From the NCBI GenBank assembly GCA_016124635.1, contig WGNJ01000003.1:62001-126000 (forward strand): a stretch of 64,000 nt of DNA. Reading direction: 5' to 3'. The first letter of the stretch is position 1; each line of letters opens with the position of its first letter. Made by a program: the position numbers and the translations under genes. This document shows, piece by piece, positions 7,813 through 16,564 of the stretch. Under the pieces are notes generated by a model. The model saw only the letters and a program-made list of their open reading frames with translations. It was not told where the DNA came from and did not search any database. Origin of the DNA: Alphaproteobacteria bacterium. Lineage in GTDB: Bacteria; Pseudomonadota; Alphaproteobacteria; Micropepsales; Micropepsaceae.

Positions 7813-10389
7813 ATGACCGCCCGCATGCCGACATACAGAAGCTCCATCGCCGCGGCATTTGCCCGCTGGCTCTGGGCCGCCATACCTATCGTCATCTTTG
7901 GCGTCTGCGTCTTCGCGGTCCGTAACAAGCTGGCCGACACAAGCCTGGACGCAATCGCCGTGGCGGTTAGCCAAATAGGCATCGCACCTTTTCTAGGTGC
8001 CGTCGTCCTGGCCGGCCTCAGCTACTTGGCAATGTCGCTGCAAGACCTCCTTGCATTGCGAACGTTGAAGATCGACTTGCCGCCAGGCCGCGCGCTGTAC
8101 ATCGGTCTAGTCTCCAATGCGATCGGCCAAACGGCCGGCGCCTCCCTGCTGTCGGCCGGCGCTCTTCGGTGGCGATTTTACGCACCGCTCGGGCTGAGCG
8201 CCCGCGACGCCGGCTACGTTTCCGTCTTTACCGAGTCGAGCTTCATTTTCGGCATGGCGGGCCTTTTGGGCGTCGCACTCGTCGCGGCGCCCAATTCGGT
8301 TTCCCATTTGTCGATACCTTCGAGCTTGGCCATGGTCATTGGAGTTGCTCTCCTGAGCGCTCTTTTGACTTATCCGCTGCTCGCGTCGGCGCGGCGCGCT
8401 CCTCTTCGCCTGGGGCCGGTCGAGGCACCTGTCCCGCAGCCGCGAATCGCCGTCACTCAAGTCGTTCTTGGGATCGCGGACACGTTGTTCGCCGGGCTCG
8501 CGCTCGCGGTATTGATCGAACCCACCTCGGCGCAATTCTTACCGACGATGGCGGCCTTCGCCCTCGCCTCGGCGGCCGCGGCCGCTTCAGGCATTCCAGC
8601 CGGCCTCGGCTCGTTCGAAGCCGTGTTGCTCTTGATGGCGCCTGTTACCAACGAGCGCGTTGCTGCCGCGCTCATCCTTTATCGTGTTGCGTACTACCTG
8701 GTCCCGCTCGCAACCGCGGCCCTGACACAGGCGGTCGCGCAGCGGCAAACCGCCTTTGGTGCCGCGAAACGCGCGAGGGCAATGGCTGAGATCGTCGCCC
8801 GCAACATCGCGCCACGAGCGGCAGGAGCACTCGTCGCGATCGCCGGCCTCGTCCTGCTTCTATCGGGCGCAACGCCCGCGCTCGAATTCCGCATGGAGAT
8901 CCTGCGCCACATCCTGCCGCTCGCCGTCGTCGAGATGTCCCACCTCGCGGCGAGCCTCACGGGATTTGCGCTGCTCCTACTGGCGCGCGGCTTGTTTCAG
9001 CGCACGGCGGCGGCCTGGACCTTCACCATGATTGCGCTGGCGTTAGGCGCGACTGCGTCGCTCGCCAAAGGCCTCGATTTCGAGGAGGCGTTGGTCATGA
9101 TACTCGCCATGGTCGTGCTGACGCTCGGCCGCGACGCCTTCCATCGCCAATCGGCCGTGTTCGAGGAGCCGCTGACGCCCGGCTGGCTCGTCACCGTCGC
9201 CGTATTCGTCGGCGCCTCCGTGTGGCTCGGCCTCTTTGCCTACAGCAACGTCCAATACAGCCGTGATCTCTGGTGGCAATTCGAGTTCGAAGCCGACGCG
9301 CCGCGCTTCCTTCGCGCGACGCTCGCCATCGCGATCGCCGCCGGTGCTGTCGCGCTATGGCGCCTCCTCAAGGTCAAGCGCGCCCGCCCCCATTGTGCCA
9401 CGCCGGAAGAACTCGCGCGCGTCGCCCCGATCATAGCCGCATCGCCAGCCGCAGATGCGAATCTCGCCTATCTCGGTGACAAGTCGCTGCTGTTCTCGGA
9501 AGCCAGCGATGCATTCTTGATGTACGGCGTACGGGGCCGCAGCTGGATCGCATTCTCCGACCCAGTCGGCCCGCCCGAACGCATCGGCGAGTTGATCTGG
9601 CGCTTCCGCGAGATATGCGACCTGCGCAACGTGCGCGCCGTCTACTATCAGATCGATTCAGCGCATCTTCAGCGCTACATCGATCTTGGCTTCTCGTTCT
9701 TGAAGTTGGGAGAAGAGGCGCGTGTTCCCCTCGCCGAGTTCGATCTCATCGGCAAGAAATGGAGCAATCTGCGAAACTCACGCGCGCGGGCACAAAAGGA
9801 AGGCGCAACCTTCGAGGTCATCTCGAAGGACTGCGTCGCCGCTGTCTTGCCACGGCTGCAGCAGATCTCGAACGAATGGCTCGCAAAGAAAGGGGCGCGC
9901 GAAAAGCGCTTTACCCTCGGTCGGTTCGACGAGGCATATCTGACGCGCACGCCTTGCGGCGTTTTGAAGGTGAACGGCGAAATCAAGGCGTTCGCCAATA
10001 TCCTTCAGTCCGGACACCACGAGGAGGCGTCCGTCGACCTCATGCGTCAGGCGAACGACGCGCCACAAGGCGCCATGGACTTTCTCTTCGTTGAGCTATG
10101 CTTCTGGGCCAAGGCGCAAGGATTTCGCTGGTTCAACCTCGGTCTCGCGCCGCTCTCCGGACTTGAAGCGCGAAAACTCGCGCCCGCCTGGACGAAGATC
10201 GGCGCTCTTGTTTTCGGTCACGGCGAGCAGTTCTACAATTTCGCCGGGCTGCGCCGGTACAAAGAGAAGTTCAATCCGATCTGGCGTTCGAAATACATGG
10301 CCTCGCCGGGTGGCATCGATGCCGTCATCGCACTGACGGATGCCTCCGCTCTCGTCTCCGGCGGTTACGCCGGCATGTTCGGGAAGTAG
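7813..10389 (+). CDS. mprF: bifunctional lysylphosphatidylglycerol synthase/flippase
   Basis: The 858-residue protein has an N-terminal multi-spanning half (about residues 15-520) with the flippase-type UPF0104 arrangement. A cytosolic C-terminal DUF2156 GNAT-like catalytic half (about 540-858) follows, with segments such as KSLLFSEASDAFLMYG, WSNLRNSRARAQKEG and NLGLAPLSGL. It transfers lysine from Lys-tRNA to phosphatidylglycerol and flips the product outward, lowering surface charge; rhizobia call it LpiA, induced by acid. It is divergent from the AcvB-like hydrolase with only a short shared upstream region. The start is ATG at 7813, or ATG 12 bases later; neither has a strong ribosome site. 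Confidence 0.93.
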   Translation: MTARMPTYRSSIAAAFARWLWAAIPIVIFGVCVFAVRNKLADTSLDAIAVAVSQIGIAPFLGAVVLAGLSYLAMSLQDLLALRTLKIDLPPGRALYIGLVSNAIGQTAGASLLSAGALRWRFYAPLGLSARDAGYVSVFTESSFIFGMAGLLGVALVAAPNSVSHLSIPSSLAMVIGVALLSALLTYPLLASARRAPLRLGPVEAPVPQPRIAVTQVVLGIADTLFAGLALAVLIEPTSAQFLPTMAAFALASAAAAASGIPAGLGSFEAVLLLMAPVTNERVAAALILYRVAYYLVPLATAALTQAVAQRQTAFGAAKRARAMAEIVARNIAPRAAGALVAIAGLVLLLSGATPALEFRMEILRHILPLAVVEMSHLAASLTGFALLLLARGLFQRTAAAWTFTMIALALGATASLAKGLDFEEALVMILAMVVLTLGRDAFHRQSAVFEEPLTPGWLVTVAVFVGASVWLGLFAYSNVQYSRDLWWQFEFEADAPRFLRATLAIAIAAGAVALWRLLKVKRARPHCATPEELARVAPIIAASPAADANLAYLGDKSLLFSEASDAFLMYGVRGRSWIAFSDPVGPPERIGELIWRFREICDLRNVRAVYYQIDSAHLQRYIDLGFSFLKLGEEARVPLAEFDLIGKKWSNLRNSRARAQKEGATFEVISKDCVAAVLPRLQQISNEWLAKKGAREKRFTLGRFDEAYLTRTPCGVLKVNGEIKAFANILQSGHHEEASVDLMRQANDAPQGAMDFLFVELCFWAKAQGFRWFNLGLAPLSGLEARKLAPAWTKIGALVFGHGEQFYNFAGLRRYKEKFNPIWRSKYMASPGGIDAVIALTDASALVSGGYAGMFGK

Positions 10390-10411
10390 CTAGGCGATAG
10401 GCGGCACGATC

Positions 10412-11056
10412 TCAGGCCGCAGCGGCTCTCTTATCAAACGCAACGTCGAAGCGGAGCGTCTCGGGCCCGAACGTCACCTCGATCTTGCTGCCGAGTTTCT
10501 TGGCGAGCAGCGCCGTCACATAAGGCTGCACTGTACGCCCGGTGAGGTCTGAGAACGGCGTCTTGAGCTCGAGGCCGTCACGGATGTCTTGCGGAAGATT
10601 GGCGCGCGGACCTTTCGCCGTCACAGCGACATCGACCTGATGCCGCCCGGTCTCTATCTTCACGGTCAGCTGCCCGCCGCGCGGAATGGCGTCAGCCGCC
10701 ATGTTCGCGAGATTGAGCAGCACACGGATCATTTCCTTGTCGATCGCTGCCTTGGGCGCCTGCCAGTCGAGCTTCGCCTTGCTCGTCTTGAAGAATTCGC
10801 TAGCGACTTCGCCGGCTTCCCGCAGGTCGATCTCGGCGCCGGCGGAGCCCATCGCACCGAATGCAAGGCGCGCGAACAACAGCCGGGCCTTCGCTTGACC
10901 GACGGAGTGGGCGATCAACGACATCGCCTGCTCCTTCATCGCCGGGTCTTGCTCGTCCGCCAGAATCTCGAGCCCGTTCGACACCGCCGCCACGGGCGAG
11001 ATCAGATCATGGCAAACACGCGAAACCATCAGAGCGGCAAGATCAAGTTCGTGCAT
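10412..11056 (-). CDS. chpT: histidine phosphotransferase ChpT
   Basis: The 214-residue protein has a phospho-acceptor His in VCHDLISPVAAVSNGLE (residues 14-30), a dimerisation helix pair, and a degenerate HATPase-like C-terminal domain ending in the KLGSKIEVTFGPETL region. ChpT passes phosphate from CckA to CtrA and CpdR in alphaproteobacterial cell-cycle control. It acts as a cytosolic dimer. The start is the ATG at 11056. It is divergent from the DUF3553 gene. The CckA gene is not in this window. The family match is specific; the downstream targets are inferred from other alphaproteobacteria. Confidence 0.92.
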   Translation of the reverse strand: MHELDLAALMVSRVCHDLISPVAAVSNGLEILADEQDPAMKEQAMSLIAHSVGQAKARLLFARLAFGAMGSAGAEIDLREAGEVASEFFKTSKAKLDWQAPKAAIDKEMIRVLLNLANMAADAIPRGGQLTVKIETGRHQVDVAVTAKGPRANLPQDIRDGLELKTPFSDLTGRTVQPYVTALLAKKLGSKIEVTFGPETLRFDVAFDKRAAAA

Positions 11057-11194
11057 GGACTACCTAATTTGTTGGTGCGATTCTGCGCCGCACGTGTGGA
11101 AATATAAGCGACGGCAAGCACTTGGGCGCAACCGCCGATCTGGTCGGGCAAGGCTTAATTGTGGATAGTGGCAGCCAACAACGCTGCACGTTCC

Positions 11195-11392
11195 ATGTCG
11201 AATCAATTTGAGCCCGGAACCTACGTCATTCTTGCAGGCCATAAGGACTGGGGCCTGGGCCAGGTCCAGTGCGTCGTTGGCGTGCGCGTCACGGTCAATT
11301 TCGAGCACGCGGGCAAGCGCCTCATCAACATCGCGCACGCCGAGCTGAAATCGGCTACACCCGACGAAATCAAAGAACTGGAGCGTTCGTGA
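11195..11392 (+). CDS. DUF3553 family protein
   Basis: The 65-residue protein is built of beta strands: FEPGTYVILAGHKDWGLGQVQ, then VRVTVNFEHAGKRLINIAHAEL. This matches DUF3553 (PF12073), a small domain with a CarD/KOW-like appearance that is common in alphaproteobacteria. The function is not established. I start at ATG 11195, because the longer frame adds an unconvincing tail. Its TGA overlaps the GTG start of cysQ in GTGA, so the two are translationally coupled. It sits divergently beside chpT. Confidence 0.8.
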   Translation: MSNQFEPGTYVILAGHKDWGLGQVQCVVGVRVTVNFEHAGKRLINIAHAELKSATPDEIKELERS

Positions 11393-12180
11393 GGAGCAAA
11401 GAAGACTTGATGCGCGCGATGGTCGACGCCGCGCGCGAAGCCGGCGTCGTCGTCATGCGCCACTATGCCGGCACCGTCGAACGCCGCGCCAAGGCCGACA
11501 AATCGCCCGTCACCGATGCGGATCAAGAAGCAGAGGCTTTGATCTTAGATCGCTTGGCGCGCCTGGCACCCGAAATTCCCGTCGTTGCCGAAGAGAGTGC
11601 CGCCGCGGGCCGCCTGCCGACGATCGACGATAAGCCCTTCTTCCTTGTCGATCCGCTCGACGGCACGAAAGAATTCTTGAACCGCAATGGCGAGTTCACG
11701 GTCAACATCGCGTTGATCGAACGCGGTCAGCCGACCGCCGGCGTCGTCTTCGCGCCGGCGATCGAGCGGATGTTCTGGGGCTACGACGACCAAGCGTTCG
11801 AGCAGCGGAGCGACGCAAGCGTCAAGCTCGTCGGCACGGCCAAACAGATCAAGGCGCGCGTCGCACCGAGCGACGGCATGATCGCCGTCGCCAGCCGCAG
11901 CCATCGCGATTCGAAAACCGAAGAGCTGCTCGCCCACTACAAGATCGCGGATTTCATCACTTCGGGCTCGTCGATTAAATTCTGTCTGATTGCGACGGGC
12001 GAGGCCGACATCTATCCGCGTCATGGACCGACCTGCGAGTGGGACACCGCGGCAGGCCACGCTGTGCTCGCCGCTGCTGGCGGCCGCGTAACCTTGCTCG
12101 ACGGGAAGACGCCGCTGACCTACGGACACGCGGCACAAAAATTCTTGAATCCCTTCTTCATCGCCTGGGGCGCGAGCTGA
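11389..12180 (+). CDS. cysQ: 3'(2'),5'-bisphosphate nucleotidase CysQ
   Basis: This inositol-monophosphatase-fold enzyme removes the 3' phosphate from PAP/PAPS, supporting sulfate assimilation and nucleotide recycling. The metal-site motifs are visible: VAEESAA near residue 66, the signature DPLDGTKEF near 84, and the late GPTCEWDTAAGHAVL. The length of 263 residues is normal. The GTG at 11389 overlaps the stop of the DUF3553 gene and has GGAG five bases upstream; an ATG at 11410 is the alternative and would cost only seven residues. The next gene starts directly after the stop. Confidence 0.92.
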   Translation: MRSKEDLMRAMVDAAREAGVVVMRHYAGTVERRAKADKSPVTDADQEAEALILDRLARLAPEIPVVAEESAAAGRLPTIDDKPFFLVDPLDGTKEFLNRNGEFTVNIALIERGQPTAGVVFAPAIERMFWGYDDQAFEQRSDASVKLVGTAKQIKARVAPSDGMIAVASRSHRDSKTEELLAHYKIADFITSGSSIKFCLIATGEADIYPRHGPTCEWDTAAGHAVLAAAGGRVTLLDGKTPLTYGHAAQKFLNPFFIAWGAS

Positions 12181-12534
12181 ATGGCGGTGACGCCCGCACA
12201 GGCGCGCAAGCTCGCCCTTTCGTTCGAGGGCGCATCCGAACGTCCGCACTTCGATCGCTTCGCTTTCCGCACGCCGCGAAAGACGTTCGCGACGCTCGCG
12301 GGTGACGGCAGCGACATCAACCTGATGTTCGATTCGGCATTGCAAGAGCTCTATTGCGAGCAGGTGCCACACGCCTTCGCGCCGGTGCCGGGCGGCTGGG
12401 GCAAGATGGGCGCCACGCGCTGCGATTTGAAAAGAGTCGACAAAGTGACGCTGGAATCCGCGCTCAAGGCCGCCCACGGATTGGCGCAACCGTTACCGAA
12501 GAAAACGCGAGCTACAAAGCCAAGGGGACGTTAG
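12181..12534 (+). CDS. MmcQ/YjbR family protein
   Basis: The 117-residue protein matches the YjbR/MmcQ family (PF04237). It has the start helix ARKLALSFEGASERPHFD, the strand FRTPRKTFATLAG, and the conserved close GGWGKMGATRCDLKRVDK. Members have a double-wing DNA-binding-like fold, but their function is unknown; MmcQ was named from mitomycin C gene clusters. It begins at the base after the cysQ stop, so it is surely in the same transcript. The C-terminus is basic and possibly disordered. Confidence 0.88.
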   Translation: MAVTPAQARKLALSFEGASERPHFDRFAFRTPRKTFATLAGDGSDINLMFDSALQELYCEQVPHAFAPVPGGWGKMGATRCDLKRVDKVTLESALKAAHGLAQPLPKKTRATKPRGR

Positions 12535-12619
12535 TCCGCCGCGTCAAGCGCGCCCGTCGATTGCGCGAACGGCGACGCCGCAAGGCGCCGCCGTTCCCAA
12601 CAACAATCCGAAACCGGAA

Positions 12620-13213
12620 TTAGAACGGCAAGATTCCGCTTTCACGGTCGTACTTGAGGTAACCGACATTGACGCCCGCGCGCAGGCCGAGGCCGGTGCG
12701 CATCGGCGCCAGCGAGATCCGGCCTGAGCGCTGATAATTCACGCCGATGCCGGCGATGAAGTAATAGCTGCCGTCCACGCCGGGGAACCGTTGGAAGATC
12801 TCTTCCTGCCGCCGGATGCGATAGACGAGCGTAAAGCACTTGGACACGTTGCCGCCGAGGTCGAAGCCGAGCGACGGTCCGCGCCAATACACCTTCATGG
12901 TGTGATATCTTTTGCGATGCATGTAGCCGTCGCCGTAGCGAAGCCCGACGGCAATCGCGGCGCCGCCCTCCTCACCCGTGATGTAGGCGTTCGGTCGTCC
13001 GAGGTCGGCAAAGACATGCTCCACGACCTTCGCGACGGCTCTCGTCGTCATGCCGAAGAAATCGGAAGCCGCGTCGATGATTTCGCCACGCGAATACGTG
13101 TCGTCTGCAGCAAGCGCGGGTGTCGCTTCGGCGATGGCGACCGCAGTTGCGAGCGGCACCGCGCCAGCCTTGATCAAGGCTTCGCGCCTGGAAAGCTTCT
13201 TGTCGTCCGTCAT
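12620..13213 (-). CDS. eipA: EipA-like envelope protein (DUF1134)
   Basis: The 197-residue protein has the DUF1134 core: YHTMKVYWRGPSLGFDLGG, FTLVYRIRRQEEIFQRFPGV and GSYYFIAGIGVNYQRS. This is the EipA family, periplasmic proteins needed for envelope integrity in Brucella and Caulobacter. The N-terminus SRREALIKAGAVPLATAVAIA looks like a twin-arginine (Tat) signal rather than a plain Sec signal. A strong GGAGGT ribosome site precedes the ATG. It lies downstream of and codirectional with the hybrid kinase gene, 118 bases apart. A partial foldback at 12567-12599 follows its stop but lacks a T tail. Confidence 0.88.
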   Translation of the reverse strand: MTDDKKLSRREALIKAGAVPLATAVAIAEATPALAADDTYSRGEIIDAASDFFGMTTRAVAKVVEHVFADLGRPNAYITGEEGGAAIAVGLRYGDGYMHRKRYHTMKVYWRGPSLGFDLGGNVSKCFTLVYRIRRQEEIFQRFPGVDGSYYFIAGIGVNYQRSGRISLAPMRTGLGLRAGVNVGYLKYDRESGILPF

Positions 13214-13331
13214 TAAAGACCTCCGGAAGGTAATCTCCGGATCGATCTTACAGCCTCACACCGCCGCTCGCCCAGAGGACTTTGCATGCTGGAATTGGCT
13301 GCATCGTGACGGCCGCCACAGCCGGAACGGC

Positions 13332-15593
13332 TCAGGCGTGGGTGTGCGCCAGCCCCGGACGTTGGGCCGCTGGCACGGCATCGAGAGCCCGCGCCAGGTC
13401 GCCCATGCTGATGGGCTTGGAGACGTAGCTGTCCATGCCGGCGGCCAAGTATTTCTCCTTGTCGCCGGACATGGCGTTCGCCGTGACCGCAATGATGTAC
13501 GCATTCGCCGGCGCCCCCGGAAGCGCACGAACGCGTCGGGCAGCCGAGATGCCGTCAAGGACAGGCATCTGAACGTCCATCAGGATTGCGTCGTAGGGCC
13601 GCTCGCTTGCCCGCGCAACGGCCTGTTCGCCGTCTTCGGCAAAATCACAACTGTGGCCAAGCGCCTCGAGCATATGCTCGATGAGCTTGCGATTGATAGC
13701 ATTGTCCTCGGCCACGAGGACATGCAGACCCGGCCGCGTCTCCGGTACCTTGTCGGCCATTGGCTTTACTCCAACTGGCGTCGACACGCGCGGTAGGGCG
13801 AGCTCAACCGTAAAGGTCGACCCCTTCTCCGCAACGCTTTCGACGCTGATCGAGCCGTCCATCATCTCCGCGAGATGGCGGCAAATAGCGAGACCGAGCC
13901 CGGTGCCGCCGTAGCGGCGTGTCACCGATGCATCGCCCTGAGAGAATTTTTGAAAGAGACGCGGCAGCACGTCTGCGCTGATACCGCAGCCGGTGTCGCG
14001 CACGCAGAGCGCGATACCTGCGCCGTCGCTTGCCGCATGAAGCGTGACCGAACCTTGCGCCGTGAATTTGACCGCGTTTGAGAGCAGGTTGCTCACGATT
14101 TGGCGAACGCGCGTCTCGTCGCCGTCGACTGTTTTCGGCAAGTCGGGCGCAAACTCGAGCGTGAGCGCCAAACCCTTCGCGCGCGCCGTCGGCACCCACA
14201 GCTCCGCCGCCGATGATAGCGCGTGATGCAGATCGAACGGCCGCTTCTCCATCTGCAGATGCCCGGCCTCGATGCGCGACAGATCGAGCACGTCATTCAG
14301 AAGTGTGAGCAACAACTGACCGGACTCATGGATCGTTTCGATGCGCTCCCGTTGCTCGGGCGAGAGCTTGCTGGTGCGCAACAGATCGGCCGATCCGATC
14401 ACCCCATTGAGCGGCGTGCGTATCTCGTGGCTCATCGTCGCCAGGAATTCGCTCTTGGCCTGGCTCGCCGCCTCCGCCGTCTCTTTGGCTCGCAGCAACT
14501 CCGCGGCCGCTTCGTGCTCGGCGGTGATGTCGCGCGCCACGCCCAGAATATCTTTGCCCGATGGGCTCATCGTCCATGACAGGCGAACGATCGACCCGTT
14601 CTTGCAGATATAGCGGTTCTCGATCCGGTGCCGGTTGCCCTCATAGAGCTGCGCCATCACGCCTTTCATCGTTTCTTCCCGGTCGTCGGGGTGAACGAAT
14701 TCGATCGCCGGACGCGCGCACAGCTCCTCCTCGCTATAGCCCATGAGCGCGACGAATGCCGGGTTCACCCGCTTGAAGTGGCCGCGGAAGGAGATGATCG
14801 TCAAAATGTCGATGGAAGCTTCGAACAAGCGATCGAGACGCTCTTCAGCAAGCCGGCGCTCTGTGACGTCATGATCGACGCCGAAGACGCGCGTGATCTT
14901 GCCCGCGGCATCGACGACGCGGTGCATGATCGCGGAAATATGGCGCACCTCGCCGTCCGGACGAACGATGCGGAATTCCATTCGAGCTTGACGCCACGAC
15001 ACATCGCCATGGATCGCGGAGACACGTTGCCGGTCATCCGGATGGACGCTGTCGAAAAACTGTCGGCTGCGGCCCGGGGCATCGTCAGGCAAACCGAACA
15101 TCCGCATGACAGGCGGCGAAAGACGCGTGCGGTCGTCCGCAGCGACATACTCGAAGTCACCGATATCGGCGATGCTATAGATCTCATTGAGCCGGCGCTC
15201 AAAGTCGCCGAGCTCTGCCTCGACCTTCGTGAACGTCAGCACCGCGCCGTCGCGCCTAGCAATCGACCTAGTCGCAATGGTCGCGCGAACCGCGGCGCCG
15301 TCGGCCCGTTGGATGTCGAGCGAACTGCCCGAAACGGCGCCGGACAAGATCTCGGCTACGGCCGTCTCGAGTTGCTTGCCGTCTGCAAGCCCAAGGGCCA
15401 ACTCAAGGTCCGTATGGACCGACCCGATACGCAGCTCGGCAGTCCACAAATTGTCGATTTCCGCGACGCGCCCGTCGCGATCGAGGATAACGACCATCGG
15501 TCGGTGGCGCGCGCCGTCCGGATTGCGTAAGGCTGCGCTCAACGGTCGTGTCCTGGTCGCAATTGGGATTAAGACGCTCTCAACGAAGACCAT
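13332..15593 (-). CDS. multi-PAS hybrid sensor histidine kinase
   Basis: The 753-residue kinase is largely cytosolic, with no clear membrane segment. The order is PAS (about 33-130), PAS (about 140-245), PAS with PAC (about 247-365), HisKA with phospho-acceptor in FLATMSHEIRTPLNG (about 395), HATPase with GTGLGLAICRHLAEMM (about 590), and a receiver domain with phospho-Asp in DAILMDVQMPVLDG (about 690). It should autophosphorylate and relay to its own receiver; signal and output partner are unknown. The ATG at 15593 has no good ribosome site; ATG 15497, at the first PAS strand, is an alternative. It is divergent from the glycosyltransferase pair. Confidence 0.88.
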   Translation of the reverse strand: MVFVESVLIPIATRTRPLSAALRNPDGARHRPMVVILDRDGRVAEIDNLWTAELRIGSVHTDLELALGLADGKQLETAVAEILSGAVSGSSLDIQRADGAAVRATIATRSIARRDGAVLTFTKVEAELGDFERRLNEIYSIADIGDFEYVAADDRTRLSPPVMRMFGLPDDAPGRSRQFFDSVHPDDRQRVSAIHGDVSWRQARMEFRIVRPDGEVRHISAIMHRVVDAAGKITRVFGVDHDVTERRLAEERLDRLFEASIDILTIISFRGHFKRVNPAFVALMGYSEEELCARPAIEFVHPDDREETMKGVMAQLYEGNRHRIENRYICKNGSIVRLSWTMSPSGKDILGVARDITAEHEAAAELLRAKETAEAASQAKSEFLATMSHEIRTPLNGVIGSADLLRTSKLSPEQRERIETIHESGQLLLTLLNDVLDLSRIEAGHLQMEKRPFDLHHALSSAAELWVPTARAKGLALTLEFAPDLPKTVDGDETRVRQIVSNLLSNAVKFTAQGSVTLHAASDGAGIALCVRDTGCGISADVLPRLFQKFSQGDASVTRRYGGTGLGLAICRHLAEMMDGSISVESVAEKGSTFTVELALPRVSTPVGVKPMADKVPETRPGLHVLVAEDNAINRKLIEHMLEALGHSCDFAEDGEQAVARASERPYDAILMDVQMPVLDGISAARRVRALPGAPANAYIIAVTANAMSGDKEKYLAAGMDSYVSKPISMGDLARALDAVPAAQRPGLAHTHA

Positions 15594-15682
15594 ACGGCCG
15601 CAGCATTGAAAGACCGTTTCTGCGGTGGCAAACGACGCTGCCGATTATGGTGAAGGTCGAGTTAACGGAGCCGGCGAGCCCA

Positions 15683-16564
15683 ATGCGTTTCCTCGTTGTT
15701 ACCGGTGCCGACGAGGCCTATGCGTCTTACGCCAGCGATCTGATCACGTCGCTCGAGCACGGCCGCAGCCTGGGCTTCGATCTCGGCCTGCTCGACTACG
15801 GCCTCGCGGCGACGACGCGCGAGAGCCTGGCGCGCCGTGTAAGCGCCGTTGTGGCGCCGCCTTGGCCTTATCGGCCCAAGCCGCCCTTCGACACTCAGAT
15901 CCAATCCCGCGCGTTCGCGACACGTCCGTTCTTGCCGGATTATTTCCCGGGCTACGACGGCTACGCTTGGATCGATGCCGACTCGCTCGTTCAAGACGTT
16001 CGGGCGATTGTCATCCTCAAGGCGGCAGCCTCGCGCGGCATGGCCGGCGTCGTGCCGACCGTCGACCGCAGCTATCTCCACACGGAAAGCAGCCGCAAAT
16101 GGGTGCTCGAACGCTACCGCATGGCGTTCGATGAAGATGTGGCACAGCGGTTGATGACTGTGCCTTACATCGCCTCAGGCGTCGTCAGCGCGGCCGCCAA
16201 CTCGCCCCTCTGGCGCCTGTGGCGCGAGCGCTTTCAACAATCGCTTGAGCATTGGCGCGGCGAAAGGTTGTGCGACCAGTCGATCCTCAACCATGTCGTC
16301 TATCTCGAGAAACTGCCGCATCACCGCTTGCCATCGTTCTGCAACTGGATCAGTCATTTGGCGCCGCCCATGGCCGACATCGCCAACGGTGCATTGGTCG
16401 AACCGAGCTACCCGCGCGCACCCATCTGGATCGTCGCCAATTCGTTCAACGACAAGGACAGCCTCCGCACGCTCATGCGCACCGATGGACGCGGCACCAT
16501 TCAGTGCGCTCTCACGCTTCGCTCCGCTCGCAACGCGATCATCGAGGCGCGCAAAGCAACATGA
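15683..16564 (+). CDS. putative glycosyltransferase (GT-A/GT8-like), paralogue 1
   Basis: The 293-residue protein begins MRFLVVTGADEAYASYA and contains a DxD-like site in YAWIDADSLVQ (about residue 95). It also has the segment CDQSILNHVVYLEK, recalling the DQ motif of GT8 enzymes. I infer a nucleotide-sugar transferase fold, with donor and acceptor unknown. I chose ATG 15683 because it aligns with the start of the next gene, its clear paralogue; ATG 15647 upstream is possible. Its stop overlaps the next start in ATGA. There is no signal peptide or membrane anchor. Confidence 0.7.
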   Translation: MRFLVVTGADEAYASYASDLITSLEHGRSLGFDLGLLDYGLAATTRESLARRVSAVVAPPWPYRPKPPFDTQIQSRAFATRPFLPDYFPGYDGYAWIDADSLVQDVRAIVILKAAASRGMAGVVPTVDRSYLHTESSRKWVLERYRMAFDEDVAQRLMTVPYIASGVVSAAANSPLWRLWRERFQQSLEHWRGERLCDQSILNHVVYLEKLPHHRLPSFCNWISHLAPPMADIANGALVEPSYPRAPIWIVANSFNDKDSLRTLMRTDGRGTIQCALTLRSARNAIIEARKAT

